Positions 7,732 to 16,506 are shown, numbered from the stretch's first letter. The stretch: DNA of 21,205 nt from Sphingomonas sp. CCH21-G11 (GCF_001555965.1 NZ_LSHX01000026.1:1-21205); one strand, 5' to 3'. The notes: generated by a model from the sequence alone, not told the origin. Numbers and translations: made by a program.

Positions 7732-8640
7732 TCAGCTCAGATAGTTGAACAGCGACAGGTCGCTCAGCCGCGCAAAGCTCGACTGGGTCGCCTGGAGAAT
7801 GGTCAGCGTCTTCTGCAGCTCGGTGATCGCCGCGCTGACGTCGGTATCCTCGAGCGCGGAGCGCAATTCCTCGCGCACCAGCCCGTTGGCCTCGACCTGA
7901 TCGCGTTCGAGATCGAGTCGATAGGCGCGCGCGCCGACCATCGATCGCGCCGCCGACACCTGGTCGAGCGCCGAATTGACTTCGCTCAACGCGGTCGCGC
8001 TGGGTGCCTGGACATCCGCGCCCGATCGCAGCGCGGCGCTGTAGGTCGCGATCATCGCGAAAATGTCGATCACGCCCGGCTGGCCCGCGCCGCCGAAGAT
8101 GCGGCCGCCGTCCTCGGTGGTCTGGATCGCGACGCCATCGGCGACGGGCACCGTCCCCGCCTCACCCGATCCGGCATAGGTGATGCTGCCGTCGGGCTGG
8201 GTTTCGAACGCGACATCGCCGGACGCGCCGCCGAACAGGGGCTGGCCGCGTACGTCGGTCGCGTTTGCGAGGCGCAGCAGGTCCTCGCGAATCGCGTCGA
8301 GCGCGGTGGCGATGCCGACCCGGTCGTCGGCGGACAGCGTGTCGTTCGCTGCCTGGATGATGAGTTCGTTGACACGCTGAAGCTGGGTCTCGGTGCCTGC
8401 CAGCGCGGTATCGGCCTGGCTCAGCACGCCCTGCGCAAGGCTGATGTTGCTCGAATAGGCGACGTCGTCGGCGACCAGCGCGCGAAGCCCGCTCAGCCGC
8501 TGATAGGCGGCGGCGTCGTCCGATGCGGTCTGCAGCTTTTTCCCCGTCGCAATCTGCGTCTGCAGCCGGTTGGCATCGACGTTGAGCGTCGAGATGTCGC
8601 GCAACGACTGGCGGAAATATTGCGAGGTGGTGACGCGCAT
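7732..8640 (-). CDS. flgL: Hook-filament junction protein FlgL (HAP3)
   Basis: FlgL is exported through the flagellar type III apparatus and joins hook to filament above FlgK. The 302-residue protein has the flagellin-like N-terminal helix (MRVTTSQYFRQSLRDISTLN and LQTQIATGKKLQTASDD at about 27-43) and the matching C-terminal helix (AAITELQKTLTILQATQSSFARLSDLSLFNYL). These terminal coiled coils are the family hallmark. Two ATGs lie side by side (8641-8643 and 8638-8640); the second gives the usual MRVTTSQ start and the better spacing from GGATAAG. It begins 7 nt after the flgK stop and is the last gene of the flg operon before the terminator. Confidence 0.93.
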   Translation of the reverse strand: MRVTTSQYFRQSLRDISTLNVDANRLQTQIATGKKLQTASDDAAAYQRLSGLRALVADDVAYSSNISLAQGVLSQADTALAGTETQLQRVNELIIQAANDTLSADDRVGIATALDAIREDLLRLANATDVRGQPLFGGASGDVAFETQPDGSITYAGSGEAGTVPVADGVAIQTTEDGGRIFGGAGQPGVIDIFAMIATYSAALRSGADVQAPSATALSEVNSALDQVSAARSMVGARAYRLDLERDQVEANGLVREELRSALEDTDVSAAITELQKTLTILQATQSSFARLSDLSLFNYLS

Positions 8641-8647
8641 CATCGGC

Positions 8648-9994
8648 TTATCCGATATCGAAGATGGTCTGGAGGGTTTCGCGCGCGACCTGGATCACCC
8701 GGCTCGACGCCTGATAGGCCTGCTGGAAACGCAGCAGGTCGACGGCTTCCTCATCCAGATTGACGCCGGTCACCGAATCGCGCTGCGTCACCGCCTGGTC
8801 GCGGATCACGGTCTGCGCCGCGCTCACCGACTTGCGCGCTTCCAGCGCGGAGGCGTTGCCCAGGATCAGGCTGTTGACCCGCCCCTCGATCTGGCTCGAA
8901 TCGCGCAGCGCGGCGATCGCCTGAAGATTGCGGTTGTCACGCGCGCCGCCGCCCGGCTGCGCCGCCGCGACCCCCGACGGATCGGTCAGCAGCACCGATA
9001 CCTCGCCCGCGCCGCCAGGGCCGATCGCGAACATCGGTGCGCCCGGATTGCCGTCGAGCCCCTCGCCGGCTGCCTGTACCGCGTTGACGTCGTTCACGAA
9101 TTGCGTGGCAAGCGCGTCCAGCCCCGTCCGCGCCTCGTCGATGCGAATCGCGCCTTCGGCGACGCCTGCCAGGATGCCGCCGGTCGGCGTCACGATCGAT
9201 GCGGTCGCATTGCGATACAGCGTGAATGCGGTCGCGCCGCCGCTGCGTTCGTAACGCAGCTGGCCGGCATTGTCGTCTTCCACCAGGATCGGGCCGGTCG
9301 CGCCGTTCAGCCGCACGCTGGCGCGGCCATATTCGTCGATCGCGACGTCGATGTCGGTCTGTTCCGCCAGGTTTTCGAGCAGGCGGTCGCGCTGGTCGAG
9401 CAGCGCGGCATGCCCGGACGTGCCCGGCGACACGCGCGCCAGCCCGGAATTGACCTGGGCCAGCGAACTGGCGGTGCCGTTCAGGTCGCGCGTCGATTGC
9501 GCCGCGGTCGCGTCCAGCTCGATCGCGGCGGTCGCGAGCGCGCGATCGGTCGCGACGAAACCGCCCGCAATGCCGCTCGCGCTGTCGAGAAACACGACGC
9601 GCGCCGCCTGCGATGCGGGGTCGGCAGCCAGATTCTCCGATGCACCGAAAAAGCGGGTCAGGCTGTCGCCCAGCCGGTTGCCGGTCAACGCGCGCTCGAT
9701 CGAATCGAGCCACACGATGCCCGACTGCGTCTTGGCAAGGTCGGTGGTGGCGCTGCGGACCTCGCTGGCGCGGAACTCGTCCGCGGCGCGGGTGATGCCG
9801 GTCGCCGCGACGCCGAGCCCGTTGACCAGCCGCCCGCCGAGCAGGCTCGATCCGGGTGCCGAAATCTCGGTCAGGTTGGTGGTGCGCCGCGAATAGCCGG
9901 ACACGCCGGCATTGGCGACATTCTCCGACGATGTGGTCAGCGCGGTCTGATAGGCACGCAGCCCCGACGCGCCGATTGCGAGCAGATCGGTCAT
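8648..9994 (-). CDS. flgK: Hook-filament junction protein FlgK (HAP1)
   Basis: FlgK is the first junction protein on the hook tip. The 448-residue product has the N-terminal rod/hook signature (LLAIGASGLRAYQTALTTSS and NVANAGVSGYSRR, residues 4-38), the FlgK central domain (LDQRDRLLENLAEQTDIDV at about 205-223) and the C-terminal helix ending DLLRFQQAYQASSRVIQVAR. It is about 100 residues shorter than the Salmonella protein; the missing part is in the variable middle, which is surface-exposed in the family. Its ATG overlaps the flgJ stop by 4 nt (ATGA), indicating translational coupling. Confidence 0.95.
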   Translation of the reverse strand: MTDLLAIGASGLRAYQTALTTSSENVANAGVSGYSRRTTNLTEISAPGSSLLGGRLVNGLGVAATGITRAADEFRASEVRSATTDLAKTQSGIVWLDSIERALTGNRLGDSLTRFFGASENLAADPASQAARVVFLDSASGIAGGFVATDRALATAAIELDATAAQSTRDLNGTASSLAQVNSGLARVSPGTSGHAALLDQRDRLLENLAEQTDIDVAIDEYGRASVRLNGATGPILVEDDNAGQLRYERSGGATAFTLYRNATASIVTPTGGILAGVAEGAIRIDEARTGLDALATQFVNDVNAVQAAGEGLDGNPGAPMFAIGPGGAGEVSVLLTDPSGVAAAQPGGGARDNRNLQAIAALRDSSQIEGRVNSLILGNASALEARKSVSAAQTVIRDQAVTQRDSVTGVNLDEEAVDLLRFQQAYQASSRVIQVARETLQTIFDIG

Positions 9995-10356
9995 CGCGTC
10001 ACCTGCGGGTCATCGCTTGTCCCGGGCACCGCCGGCGCCGCCGGCGCGGGATCGGCCGCAACCGGGTGGCTGCGCGACAGGAACTCGGTCATCGCCTTGC
10101 CGATGCCCAGCGGCGTGGATGCCGCCATCGACTTGGCGAGCTGCTGGTCCTGCATGTCGCGGAACTGGTCGAGTGCCTGGCTTTCAAAGAGCCCTTCGGA
10201 CAGCCGCGCCTTGCGCATCGCGCCGAGCATCATGTTGACGAAGATCGCCTCGAACTGCTGGCCGGCCTGATCCAGATTCTCAGCCGTCGCCAACCGGCGC
10301 GTGTCGATCGACCGGCCGGCAGTTGCGGGAGAAACGGGGGCGACCGGCTGGGTCAC
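9991..10356 (-). CDS. flgJ: Single-domain rod-binding protein FlgJ (no muramidase domain)
   Basis: The 121-residue product corresponds only to the N-terminal rod-capping half of enterobacterial FlgJ. Its core is GQQFEAIFVNMMLGAMRKAR (residues 32-51), followed by SQALDQFRDMQDQQLAKSMA and GIGKAMTEFL. The C-terminal glucosaminidase domain of the E. coli protein is absent; a separate lytic transglycosylase is encoded at 19301-20197. The start codon is GTG (10354-10356), overlapping the flgI stop as GTGA, and the stop overlaps flgK as ATGA, so flgI-flgJ-flgK are tightly coupled. The Pro/Ala-rich tail after residue 97 is poorly conserved in the family. Confidence 0.9.
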   Translation of the reverse strand: MTQPVAPVSPATAGRSIDTRRLATAENLDQAGQQFEAIFVNMMLGAMRKARLSEGLFESQALDQFRDMQDQQLAKSMAASTPLGIGKAMTEFLSRSHPVAADPAPAAPAVPGTSDDPQVTR

Positions 10357-11444
10357 AGGACGATCAGCTCCGCCTTGAGCGCGCCGGCTTCCTTCAACGC
10401 TTCCAGGATCGCGACCAGGTCGGCGGGCGACGCACCGATGGCGTTCACCGCCTTCACGATGTCCGCCAGCTTCGGGCCGGGCTCCAGCAAGAACATCGGG
10501 CGCTTTTCCTCTTCGATGCCGACCGCGCTCTGCTGCTCGACCGCGGTCTGGCCACGGCTGAGCGGTGCGGGTTGGCTGATCCTCTGCGATTCCTCGATAC
10601 GGACAGTAAGTTTACCATGCGTTACCGCGGACGGCGCGACGCGGACCGCCGAATTGATGACGACGGTGCCGCTGCGCGCATTGACGATCACGCGCGCGGC
10701 CGCCTCGGCCGGGTCGACGGTCAGGTTCTCGATCTCGCTCATCAGCGCCGCGCGGACGTCCGCGCCCGGCGGCGGGGCCAGCGTCACCGACACCGCATCG
10801 AGCGCGCGCGCGGTGCCCGGGCCGAAGCGGCTGTTGACCGCGCTGGCGACGCGCTGGGCGGTGGTGAAGTCAGCACGCGCCAGGTTGAAGGTCAGCGTCG
10901 GCGAGCTGTCGAAGCCGGTATCGACCGAACGCTCGACCGTCGCCCCGTCGGGGATGCGCCCGGTCGACGGGACATTGACGACGATCTGCGATCCATCCTT
11001 GCCCTCGGCACCCAGGCCACCGACCGCCAGATTGCCCTGCGCCATCGCATAGATCTGGCCATCGGCACCGATCAGCGGGCTGAGCACCAGCGCGCCGCCG
11101 CGCAGGCTCTTGGCCTTGCCCAGCGCCGACACGGTGATGTCGATCTTCTGCCCTGGCTTGGCGAACGCCGGCAGTTCGGCGGTGATCATCACCACGGCCG
11201 AGTTCTTGAGCGCCGGATTGACCTGGGGCGGCAATTGCAGCCCGAAGCGCGACGCGATACCCTTCATCGACTGGACGGTATATTCCAGATTGTCGTCGCC
11301 CGTGCCCGGCAGGCCGACGACGATGCCGTAACCCGTCAGCTGGTTGGTACGGATATTCTGGAACTTGCCCAGATCCTTGACGCGCTCCGCATTCGCCGGC
11401 GTGGCGAGCAGCAGGGCGGCAAAGAGGGTAAGAAGAAAGCGCAT
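10353..11444 (-). CDS. flgI: Flagellar P-ring protein FlgI
   Basis: FlgI assembles into the periplasmic P-ring around the rod with the help of FlgA. The 363-residue product starts with a Sec signal peptide (MRFLLTLFAALLLATPANA) and continues with the family signature ERVKDLGKFQNIRTNQLTGYG and VVGLPGTGDD. Other conserved stretches are KNSAVVMITAELPAFAKPGQ and VNARSGTVVINSAVRV, and the C-terminus is NAIGASPADLVAILEALKEAGAL. Length is normal. It follows flgH by 14 nt and overlaps flgJ by 4 nt. Confidence 0.96.
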   Translation of the reverse strand: MRFLLTLFAALLLATPANAERVKDLGKFQNIRTNQLTGYGIVVGLPGTGDDNLEYTVQSMKGIASRFGLQLPPQVNPALKNSAVVMITAELPAFAKPGQKIDITVSALGKAKSLRGGALVLSPLIGADGQIYAMAQGNLAVGGLGAEGKDGSQIVVNVPSTGRIPDGATVERSVDTGFDSSPTLTFNLARADFTTAQRVASAVNSRFGPGTARALDAVSVTLAPPPGADVRAALMSEIENLTVDPAEAAARVIVNARSGTVVINSAVRVAPSAVTHGKLTVRIEESQRISQPAPLSRGQTAVEQQSAVGIEEEKRPMFLLEPGPKLADIVKAVNAIGASPADLVAILEALKEAGALKAELIVL

Positions 11445-11458
11445 GTGAATGCTCCGCC

Positions 11459-12157
11459 TCAGAACGGGCTGATGACTTGGAAGAACCGGCTCAGCCAGCC
11501 CTGGCGGGCGGCGCGGGCGACGTCGCCCCGGCCGGTATAGGCAATGCGGGCGTCGGCGACGCGGGTCGACGCGACGCGGTTGTTCACGTCGATGTCGGCG
11601 CGGCGCACGATCCCCTTGATCTGGACGAACTCGTCGCCGCGATTGAGCGTCACGCGCTTCTGGCCCTGCACCACCAGCGTGCCGTTGGGCAGCACCTCCG
11701 CGACGGTGACGCTGATCTCGCCGGACAAGGCGTTGGACTGGTCCGCACTGCCCGCGCCGGTGAAGCCGCGATTGCCCGACAGCCGCGCGGCATCCGGGTT
11801 GAACGAGAACGGGCCGGACGCCGGCGGGGTCAGGCCGAAGCCGCCCTCGCTGTCCAACTGCGTGCCGGCGGACTTCGATGCCTGCATCCGCTCCACCAGA
11901 ATGATGGTCAGCGGATCGCCGATGCGAAAGGCGCGCGCGCCCTCGTGCAGCCCGGCATAGCCGTCGGCGACCTGAAAGATCGAGCCGTTCGCCGGGGGCG
12001 GCGCGGGCGGCGTTGCCGGCGCGATCGTTGCGGAGAAATCCTCCGGCGGCTGCTTCTTCCCAAACAGGCGCGCGTCGGCGGACCCCGGCGCCAGGATCAG
12101 CGCGAGCGCGGGGACGAGCGCGAGGCCCAGCCGGGCGGAGCCGCGACGATCAGACAT
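11459..12157 (-). CDS. flgH: Flagellar L-ring protein FlgH, without a lipobox cysteine
   Basis: FlgH forms the outer-membrane L-ring. The family core is clear: SIFQVADGYAGLHEGARAFR, IGDPLTIILVER, FNPDAARLSGNRGF, ISVTVAEVLPNGTLVVQGQK and DEFVQIKGIVRRADID. FlgH is normally a lipoprotein acylated on a Cys right after the signal peptide. This protein has no cysteine at all, and its leader (LGLALVPALALILAPGSADA) ends in an Ala-x-Ala type site for signal peptidase I. The gene overlaps the flgG stop by 8 nt. An ATG 12 nt further upstream (12167-12169) is an equally possible start because neither has a clear ribosome-binding site. The product has 232 residues. Confidence 0.94.
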   Translation of the reverse strand: MSDRRGSARLGLALVPALALILAPGSADARLFGKKQPPEDFSATIAPATPPAPPPANGSIFQVADGYAGLHEGARAFRIGDPLTIILVERMQASKSAGTQLDSEGGFGLTPPASGPFSFNPDAARLSGNRGFTGAGSADQSNALSGEISVTVAEVLPNGTLVVQGQKRVTLNRGDEFVQIKGIVRRADIDVNNRVASTRVADARIAYTGRGDVARAARQGWLSRFFQVISPF

Positions 12158-12938
12158 TCTGGTTGACATATTGCAGCATCTCGTCGGTGGCCGAGATCAT
12201 CTTGGAATTGACCTCATAGGCGCGTTGCGTCTCGATCATGTCGACGAGTTCCTCGACGACGTTGACGTTCGATCCCTCGAGCATCCCCTGGCGCACCTGG
12301 CCGCGACCATCGAGGCCGGCGATGCCGAGATTGGCGGGGCCGCTCGATGCGGTCTCGATCAGGTAATTGTCGCCGGTCGCCTGCAGGCCCGCGGCATTGG
12401 GAAAGGTCGCGACCTGGATCTGGCCGATCTGCTGCGCCTCCGCCTGGCCGGGAACGACCGCCGACACGGTGCCGTCGCTGCCGACGGTGATGCTGGTGGT
12501 GCCTTCGGGAACCGTGATCCCGGGCGTCACCTGATAGCCTTCGCTGGTGACGAGCAGCCCCTGGGGCGAACGGGCGAAATTGCCCGCGCGCGTGTAGCCG
12601 AGCTGCCCGCCGGGCAGCTGCACCTGGAAATAGCCGTCGCCGTCGAGCGCGAGGTCGAGCGAATTGCCCGTGGTCTGCAACGAACCCTGGGTGTTGATCC
12701 GCGCGGTCCCCTGAACCCGGACGCCGGTGCCCAGATTTAGGCCGACGGCATACTGGGTTTCCTGCGTGCTCGCCGAACCGGCGGCGGTCACGACCTGATA
12801 GGCGAGCGTTTCGAACGCCGCGCGGTCGCGCTTGAAGCCGGTCGTGTTGACGTTGGCCAGGTTGTTGGAGATCACGCGCATCCGCATGTCCTGGGCATCC
12901 AGGCCGGTGCGGGCGATGTGCATTGCGGCGTTGCTCAT
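12150..12938 (-). CDS. flgG: Distal rod protein FlgG
   Basis: FlgG forms the distal part of the flagellar rod. The 262-residue length is normal for the family. The N-terminal signature is ARTGLDAQDMRMRVISNNLA followed by NVNTTGFKRDRAAFE; the central D1 region has GYFQVQLPGGQLGYTRAGNF; and the C-terminus is NVVEELVDMIETQRAYEVNS then KMISATDEMLQYVNQ. The start has GAAGGAA about 7 nt upstream. It follows flgF by 15 nt and overlaps flgH by 8 nt. Confidence 0.97.
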   Translation of the reverse strand: MSNAAMHIARTGLDAQDMRMRVISNNLANVNTTGFKRDRAAFETLAYQVVTAAGSASTQETQYAVGLNLGTGVRVQGTARINTQGSLQTTGNSLDLALDGDGYFQVQLPGGQLGYTRAGNFARSPQGLLVTSEGYQVTPGITVPEGTTSITVGSDGTVSAVVPGQAEAQQIGQIQVATFPNAAGLQATGDNYLIETASSGPANLGIAGLDGRGQVRQGMLEGSNVNVVEELVDMIETQRAYEVNSKMISATDEMLQYVNQNV

Positions 12939-12953
12939 AACGTTATTCCTTCA

Positions 12954-13700
12954 TCAACCCTGCACACGCATCAGCGACGCGGCGCTTTCGTCCATCTGCT
13001 TGGCTTCTTTCAGCAAATTCGCCTGAACCTCATAGGCGCGCTGGTTCTCGATCATGTCGACCAGCGCCTGGGTGAGGTTGACGTTCGACTGTTCGAGCGC
13101 GCCCACGCGCACCTTGGCGTCGAGATCGACCGGCAGCACCCCGCCGCCGCGGACATGCAGCTGGTTGTCCAGCCCCTTGACGGTGCGGCTGCCCTGATCG
13201 CTGACCAGCTTCAGCCGGTCGATGATCTGCGGCGCGGAACCGGGCTCGGCACCCACCGGCATGATCGACACCGTGCCGTCCTCCGCCACCGCGATCGACT
13301 GATAGGGCGGCAGCGTGATCGGGCCGTTATTGCCGATCATCGGCCGCCCTTCGCCATTCTCGAGCAGCCCCGACGCGCCGACCTTCAGGTCGCCGCGCCG
13401 CGTATAGGCCTCCGTGCCGTCGGCTGCCTGCACCGCGAACCAGTTGTCGGTCGCGATCGCCACGTCGAGCGGCTGGCCGGTCTCGACGATGGTCCCGGCG
13501 CGCCGGTCCATGTCGACGACTTCCTCGGCGTTGGGCTGGCGGGTTTCGAACTGCTGGCCCTTGAGCACCAGCCGCTCGAACGACACCCGGTCGGAGCGAT
13601 AGCCGACGGTCGAGGCGTTCGCGATGTTGTTCGCGATCGACGCCTGTGCCGACATCTTGCTCTTGAGACCCGACAGGGCCGTGTAGACCAGACCGTCCAT
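12954..13700 (-). CDS. flgF: Proximal rod protein FlgF
   Basis: FlgF is a proximal rod subunit. The 248-residue product has the rod-protein N-terminus (YTALSGLKSKMSAQASIANN then IANASTVGYRSDRVSFE) and the C-terminal helix (NVNLTQALVDMIENQRAYEV then QANLLKEAKQMDES). The middle contains NWFAVQAADGTEAYTRRGDL. It is distinguished from FlgG by its position between flgE and flgG, its shorter length and the FlgF-type start MDGLVYTALSG. GGAG lies 8 nt before the ATG. Confidence 0.94.
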   Translation of the reverse strand: MDGLVYTALSGLKSKMSAQASIANNIANASTVGYRSDRVSFERLVLKGQQFETRQPNAEEVVDMDRRAGTIVETGQPLDVAIATDNWFAVQAADGTEAYTRRGDLKVGASGLLENGEGRPMIGNNGPITLPPYQSIAVAEDGTVSIMPVGAEPGSAPQIIDRLKLVSDQGSRTVKGLDNQLHVRGGGVLPVDLDAKVRVGALEQSNVNLTQALVDMIENQRAYEVQANLLKEAKQMDESAASLMRVQG

Positions 13701-13732
13701 ATGCGTGCTCCGTCAGCCTTTCCGCGACGCGA

Positions 13733-14980
13733 TCAGATGTTGAAGATCGTCTGCGAGATCTCGTTCGACGTCTCGAGCGCCTTGGAATTCGCCTGGAAAT
13801 TGCGCTGCGCCGCGATCAGCGACACGAGCTCCTCGGTGATGTCGACGTTCGAGCCCTCGATGATGTTCGACATCAGGTTGCCCGCGCCGTCGCGTCCCGC
13901 CTCGCCCGCGATCGCCTCGCCCGACAGGCCCGTCGATGCCCAGTAGCTGTCGCCCAGCTGGCGCAGGCCGGCGGGATTGGCGAAATTGATGATCGCCACC
14001 TTGCCGAGCGCCTGGGTATCGCCGTTGGAAAAGGCCGCGGTCACGATGCCCTCGCTGTCGACCGACACCGATTCGAGCTTGCCGACCGCCACGCCGTCCT
14101 GCAGCCGGCTGTTGACCGTGAAAGGCGACGCTTCCTGCGTCGAGCCGGTCAGATCGAACGACACGGTCTGCTCGCCGGCGCTGCCCGCGGGCGTGAACGG
14201 CGGAAAGGCCGTCGGCGTCGTCGGCGACACCAGCGCGCCGGTCCCGTCAAATGTCGCCGCAATCGGCGCTGTACCGAGCTGCTGGTCGCCGACAAAGTTG
14301 TAGATCGACCAGTCGCTGTTGGGGTTGCCAGCGGTCGGCGCGGTTTCGCGAACGAAATAGGTGGTCAGCGTGCGCGGATTGCCGGTCACGTCATAGATGG
14401 TGGTCTGCGTCGCCTGATTATAGGTCGACGGATCGAAGCGGTCGAACGTGCCCGACGGGATCGACGATCCGGCGTTCAGCGTCACCGACAAGCCGACATT
14501 GCTCGTCGCAACCGGCGTGCCGCTGGTCGCGGGCAGGCGCAGGCTGATCGTCGAATCGAGCCCCGAGGCGACCACCGCGCCGCTGCCATCGACCGGATAG
14601 ACCTGAAGATTGGCACCCTTGCCGTCGACGACATAGCGGTCCTTGTCGACCAGGAAGGCACCGTTGCGGGTGAAGTTGACCTTCTCGCCGTCGGGATCGG
14701 GCTTCATCGCGAAGAAGCCGTCGCCGGAGATGGCGAGGTTGAGCGCACCGGTCTGCTGGACCAGATTGCCCTGGGTGAACTGCTGGCGGATCGCCTTGGT
14801 GACCACGCCCGATCCGACCTGGGCGGTGGGGCTCAGCGACACGCTCGACGAGATCACGTCGGCGAACTCGACGCGGCTCTTCTTGAAGCCGTTGGTCTGC
14901 ACGTTCGCCAGATTGTGCGAAATGACCGACATGTCCTTTTGCGAAGCCTGCAGGCCGCTCAGCGAAGTGAAGAAAGACAT
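13733..14980 (-). CDS. flgE: Flagellar hook protein FlgE
   Basis: FlgE polymerises into the hook. The 415-residue product has the hook N-terminus (MSFFTSLSGLQASQKDMSVI, then SHNLANVQTNGFKKSRVEF), a D1 motif (ALNLAISGDGFFAMKPDPDG and FTRNGAFLVDKDRYVVDGKG) and the C-terminal helix (NVDITEELVSLIAAQRNFQA then NSKALETSNEISQTIFNI). The Ala/Thr/Gly-rich central domains are variable in the family. AGGAGA lies 6 nt before the ATG, the best ribosome-binding site in the operon, as expected for a protein needed in many copies. FlgD, encoded just upstream, is its assembly cap. Confidence 0.96.
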   Translation of the reverse strand: MSFFTSLSGLQASQKDMSVISHNLANVQTNGFKKSRVEFADVISSSVSLSPTAQVGSGVVTKAIRQQFTQGNLVQQTGALNLAISGDGFFAMKPDPDGEKVNFTRNGAFLVDKDRYVVDGKGANLQVYPVDGSGAVVASGLDSTISLRLPATSGTPVATSNVGLSVTLNAGSSIPSGTFDRFDPSTYNQATQTTIYDVTGNPRTLTTYFVRETAPTAGNPNSDWSIYNFVGDQQLGTAPIAATFDGTGALVSPTTPTAFPPFTPAGSAGEQTVSFDLTGSTQEASPFTVNSRLQDGVAVGKLESVSVDSEGIVTAAFSNGDTQALGKVAIINFANPAGLRQLGDSYWASTGLSGEAIAGEAGRDGAGNLMSNIIEGSNVDITEELVSLIAAQRNFQANSKALETSNEISQTIFNI

Positions 14981-15007
14981 TGGATTCTCCTGTTCCTAAA
15001 GGGCGGC

Positions 15008-15700
15008 TCAGCCGATCGAGCGGACCGCAGAGGCGGGGACCTGGCCGAGGCCGGGCAGATTGAGGATGGCTTCGCCATTGCTGACCGAAACCGAGTTGAC
15101 GGGTGCCCACACCAAAGGCTGGGCCGCGACCGGGCCGTTGGTGCCGAGTGCGGTGACCTGGATCGAGAACGGCCCCGCGCCGGCATCCTCGCCGGCGGCA
15201 TCCTTGCCGTCCCATTCATAGCTGGCGGTGCCGGCGGGCTGGGCGCCCAGGTCGATCGTCTTGAGCAACCGGCCATCGGCATCGGCGATCGACACCATGA
15301 CGCTGCCGGCGGCTTCGGGCAGTTCGACCGCGCCCTGCAGCCCGCCAGTCGTGCGGCCGAAGGCGACGTCGCCGGCGGTCAGCACGTTGCGGCCGACCCA
15401 TTGCAGCGCGTCGGTCGTGCTGGTCCCGCCCAGCTTCGCGGCGAGCGACTTCAGCGTCGAGTTCATCTCGCTGATGCCGGCCAGGCTGGAGAACTGCGCC
15501 ATCTGTGCGACCATCTGGCTGTTGTCGACCGGCTCGAACGGGTCCTGGTTGTTGAGCTGCGCCGTCATCAGCCGCAGGAAATCGGACTGGTCGAGCGTCG
15601 CATTGGCGTTCGCGGACGCGGCAACCTGCGGCGAGCTGTCGCCGCTTCGGTTGATCCCCAGTCGCGAAAGCGTCGAGTCAAAGGTGTTGGCGATGGTCAT
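15008..15700 (-). CDS. flgD: Hook-capping protein FlgD
   Basis: FlgD sits on the growing hook and guides FlgE assembly. The 230-residue protein has the conserved N-terminal block DFLRLMTAQLNNQDPFEPVD, then NSQMVAQMAQFSSLAGISEM (residues 41-80). The Ig-like/Tudor region follows with the FlgD pattern of a strand (GSVMVSIADADGRLLKTIDL) and YEWDGKDAAGEDAGAGPFSI. The start is set by GGGAGG six nt before the ATG at 15700; a TTG two codons upstream is rejected because it lies inside that site. It starts 2 bp after the flgC stop. Confidence 0.95.
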   Translation of the reverse strand: MTIANTFDSTLSRLGINRSGDSSPQVAASANANATLDQSDFLRLMTAQLNNQDPFEPVDNSQMVAQMAQFSSLAGISEMNSTLKSLAAKLGGTSTTDALQWVGRNVLTAGDVAFGRTTGGLQGAVELPEAAGSVMVSIADADGRLLKTIDLGAQPAGTASYEWDGKDAAGEDAGAGPFSIQVTALGTNGPVAAQPLVWAPVNSVSVSNGEAILNLPGLGQVPASAVRSIG

Positions 15701-15702
15701 GA

Positions 15703-16098
15703 TCAACCTCCCATCCGCAGGGTTTCGGTGATCAGCGTCTTGGCCGTCGCCATCACTTCGACATTGTTCTGATAGGTGCGGGCGGCTTCCATCATGTCGA
15801 CCAGCTCGCGGGTCTCGTCGACCGCGCTTTCATAGACATAGCCGTCCTTGTCGGCGAGCGGATTGCCCGGATCGTGGCGCTTCACCGGCTCCTCGCCCGC
15901 GGTCACGACGCGCGCGACATCGACGGTGGCCATGGTCGAGGCCGCGTCGAAATGGGTGCGGAACACGGGCTTGAGCGAACGATAGGCTGCGTCGGGCGTG
16001 CTCGCGACCGCGCCGGCATTGGCGAGGTTGGACGCGGTGGTATTCATCCGCACCAGCTGCGCCGACATCGCGCGGCCGGCGACCTGGAACAGGTTCAT
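15703..16098 (-). CDS. flgC: Proximal rod protein FlgC
   Basis: FlgC is a proximal rod subunit. With the start at 16098 the protein has 131 residues and the family N-terminus (MNLFQVAGRAMSAQLVRMNT then TASNLANAG). Its C-terminus is VDETRELVDMMEAARTYQNN then VEVMATAKTLITETLRMG. GAGG lies 6 nt before this ATG. Two upstream ATGs in frame (16111-16113 and 16117-16119) would add 5 or 7 residues; the latter overlaps the flgB stop as ATGA and could be used by coupling. I prefer 16098 because it matches the family N-terminus and has a ribosome-binding site. Confidence 0.92.
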   Translation of the reverse strand: MNLFQVAGRAMSAQLVRMNTTASNLANAGAVASTPDAAYRSLKPVFRTHFDAASTMATVDVARVVTAGEEPVKRHDPGNPLADKDGYVYESAVDETRELVDMMEAARTYQNNVEVMATAKTLITETLRMGG

Positions 16099-16115
16099 CG
16101 GAGCCTCAGGCATCT

Positions 16116-16475
16116 TCATTCACCCTTCAGCGCGCGCGTGATGGTCGAGATGCGACCGTTCAGGAACGCGAGCGTCGATTGATAGGCGATCGCATTTTCG
16201 GCGAACGCGGTCTGTTCGGTGGTCAGCTCAACAGTGTTGCCGTCCAGCCGCGGCTGGAGCGGCTTGCGATACAAGGTCGCGCCGCGGATCGCGCGATCGG
16301 GGGACCCCCCCGGGCCCTCGATCGCCGACATCGCCGCGCGAAAGTCGATGTCCTTCGCCTTGTAACCGGGCGTGGAGGCGTTCGCGATGTTCGACGCGAG
16401 CACGCTCAGGCGCTGCGAACGGACGGCCAGCGCCGCGCCGTGCACTCCAAAAAGCGTATCCTGTGGCATCGTCAT
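16116..16475 (-). CDS. flgB: Proximal rod protein FlgB, first gene of the flg operon
   Basis: FlgB is a proximal rod subunit at the base of the axial structure. The 119-residue product has the signature LSVLASNIANASTPGYKAKD (residues 24-43) and the C-terminal helix (FAENAIAYQSTLAFLNGRIS). GGAGACGA directly precedes the ATG at 16475; a second ATG 6 nt later is possible. A much longer in-frame reading upstream is rejected because it would run through the promoter. Transcription should start near 16496 from the sigma-54 site at 16507-16522, giving a leader of about 21 nt. Confidence 0.94.
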   Translation of the reverse strand: MTMPQDTLFGVHGAALAVRSQRLSVLASNIANASTPGYKAKDIDFRAAMSAIEGPGGSPDRAIRGATLYRKPLQPRLDGNTVELTTEQTAFAENAIAYQSTLAFLNGRISTITRALKGE

Positions 16476-16506
16476 TCGTCTCCAAGGACTATTCCGGTTC
16501 CCGCTC

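Noticed and set aside
6814..8763. A 649-codon plus-strand open reading frame across motA and flgL
   Set aside because: It is antisense to two well-recognised genes and its product is rich in Arg, Asp, His and Gln with no motifs, the usual shadow of high-GC coding sequence.
8570..10270. A 566-codon plus-strand open reading frame across flgK and flgJ
   Set aside because: Antisense shadow of flgL-flgK-flgJ; no ribosome-binding site and no recognisable domain.
16298..16316. Run of G followed by C (gggggacccccccggg) as a structured element
   Set aside because: It lies within flgB coding sequence and is explained by Gly/Pro/Ser codons.
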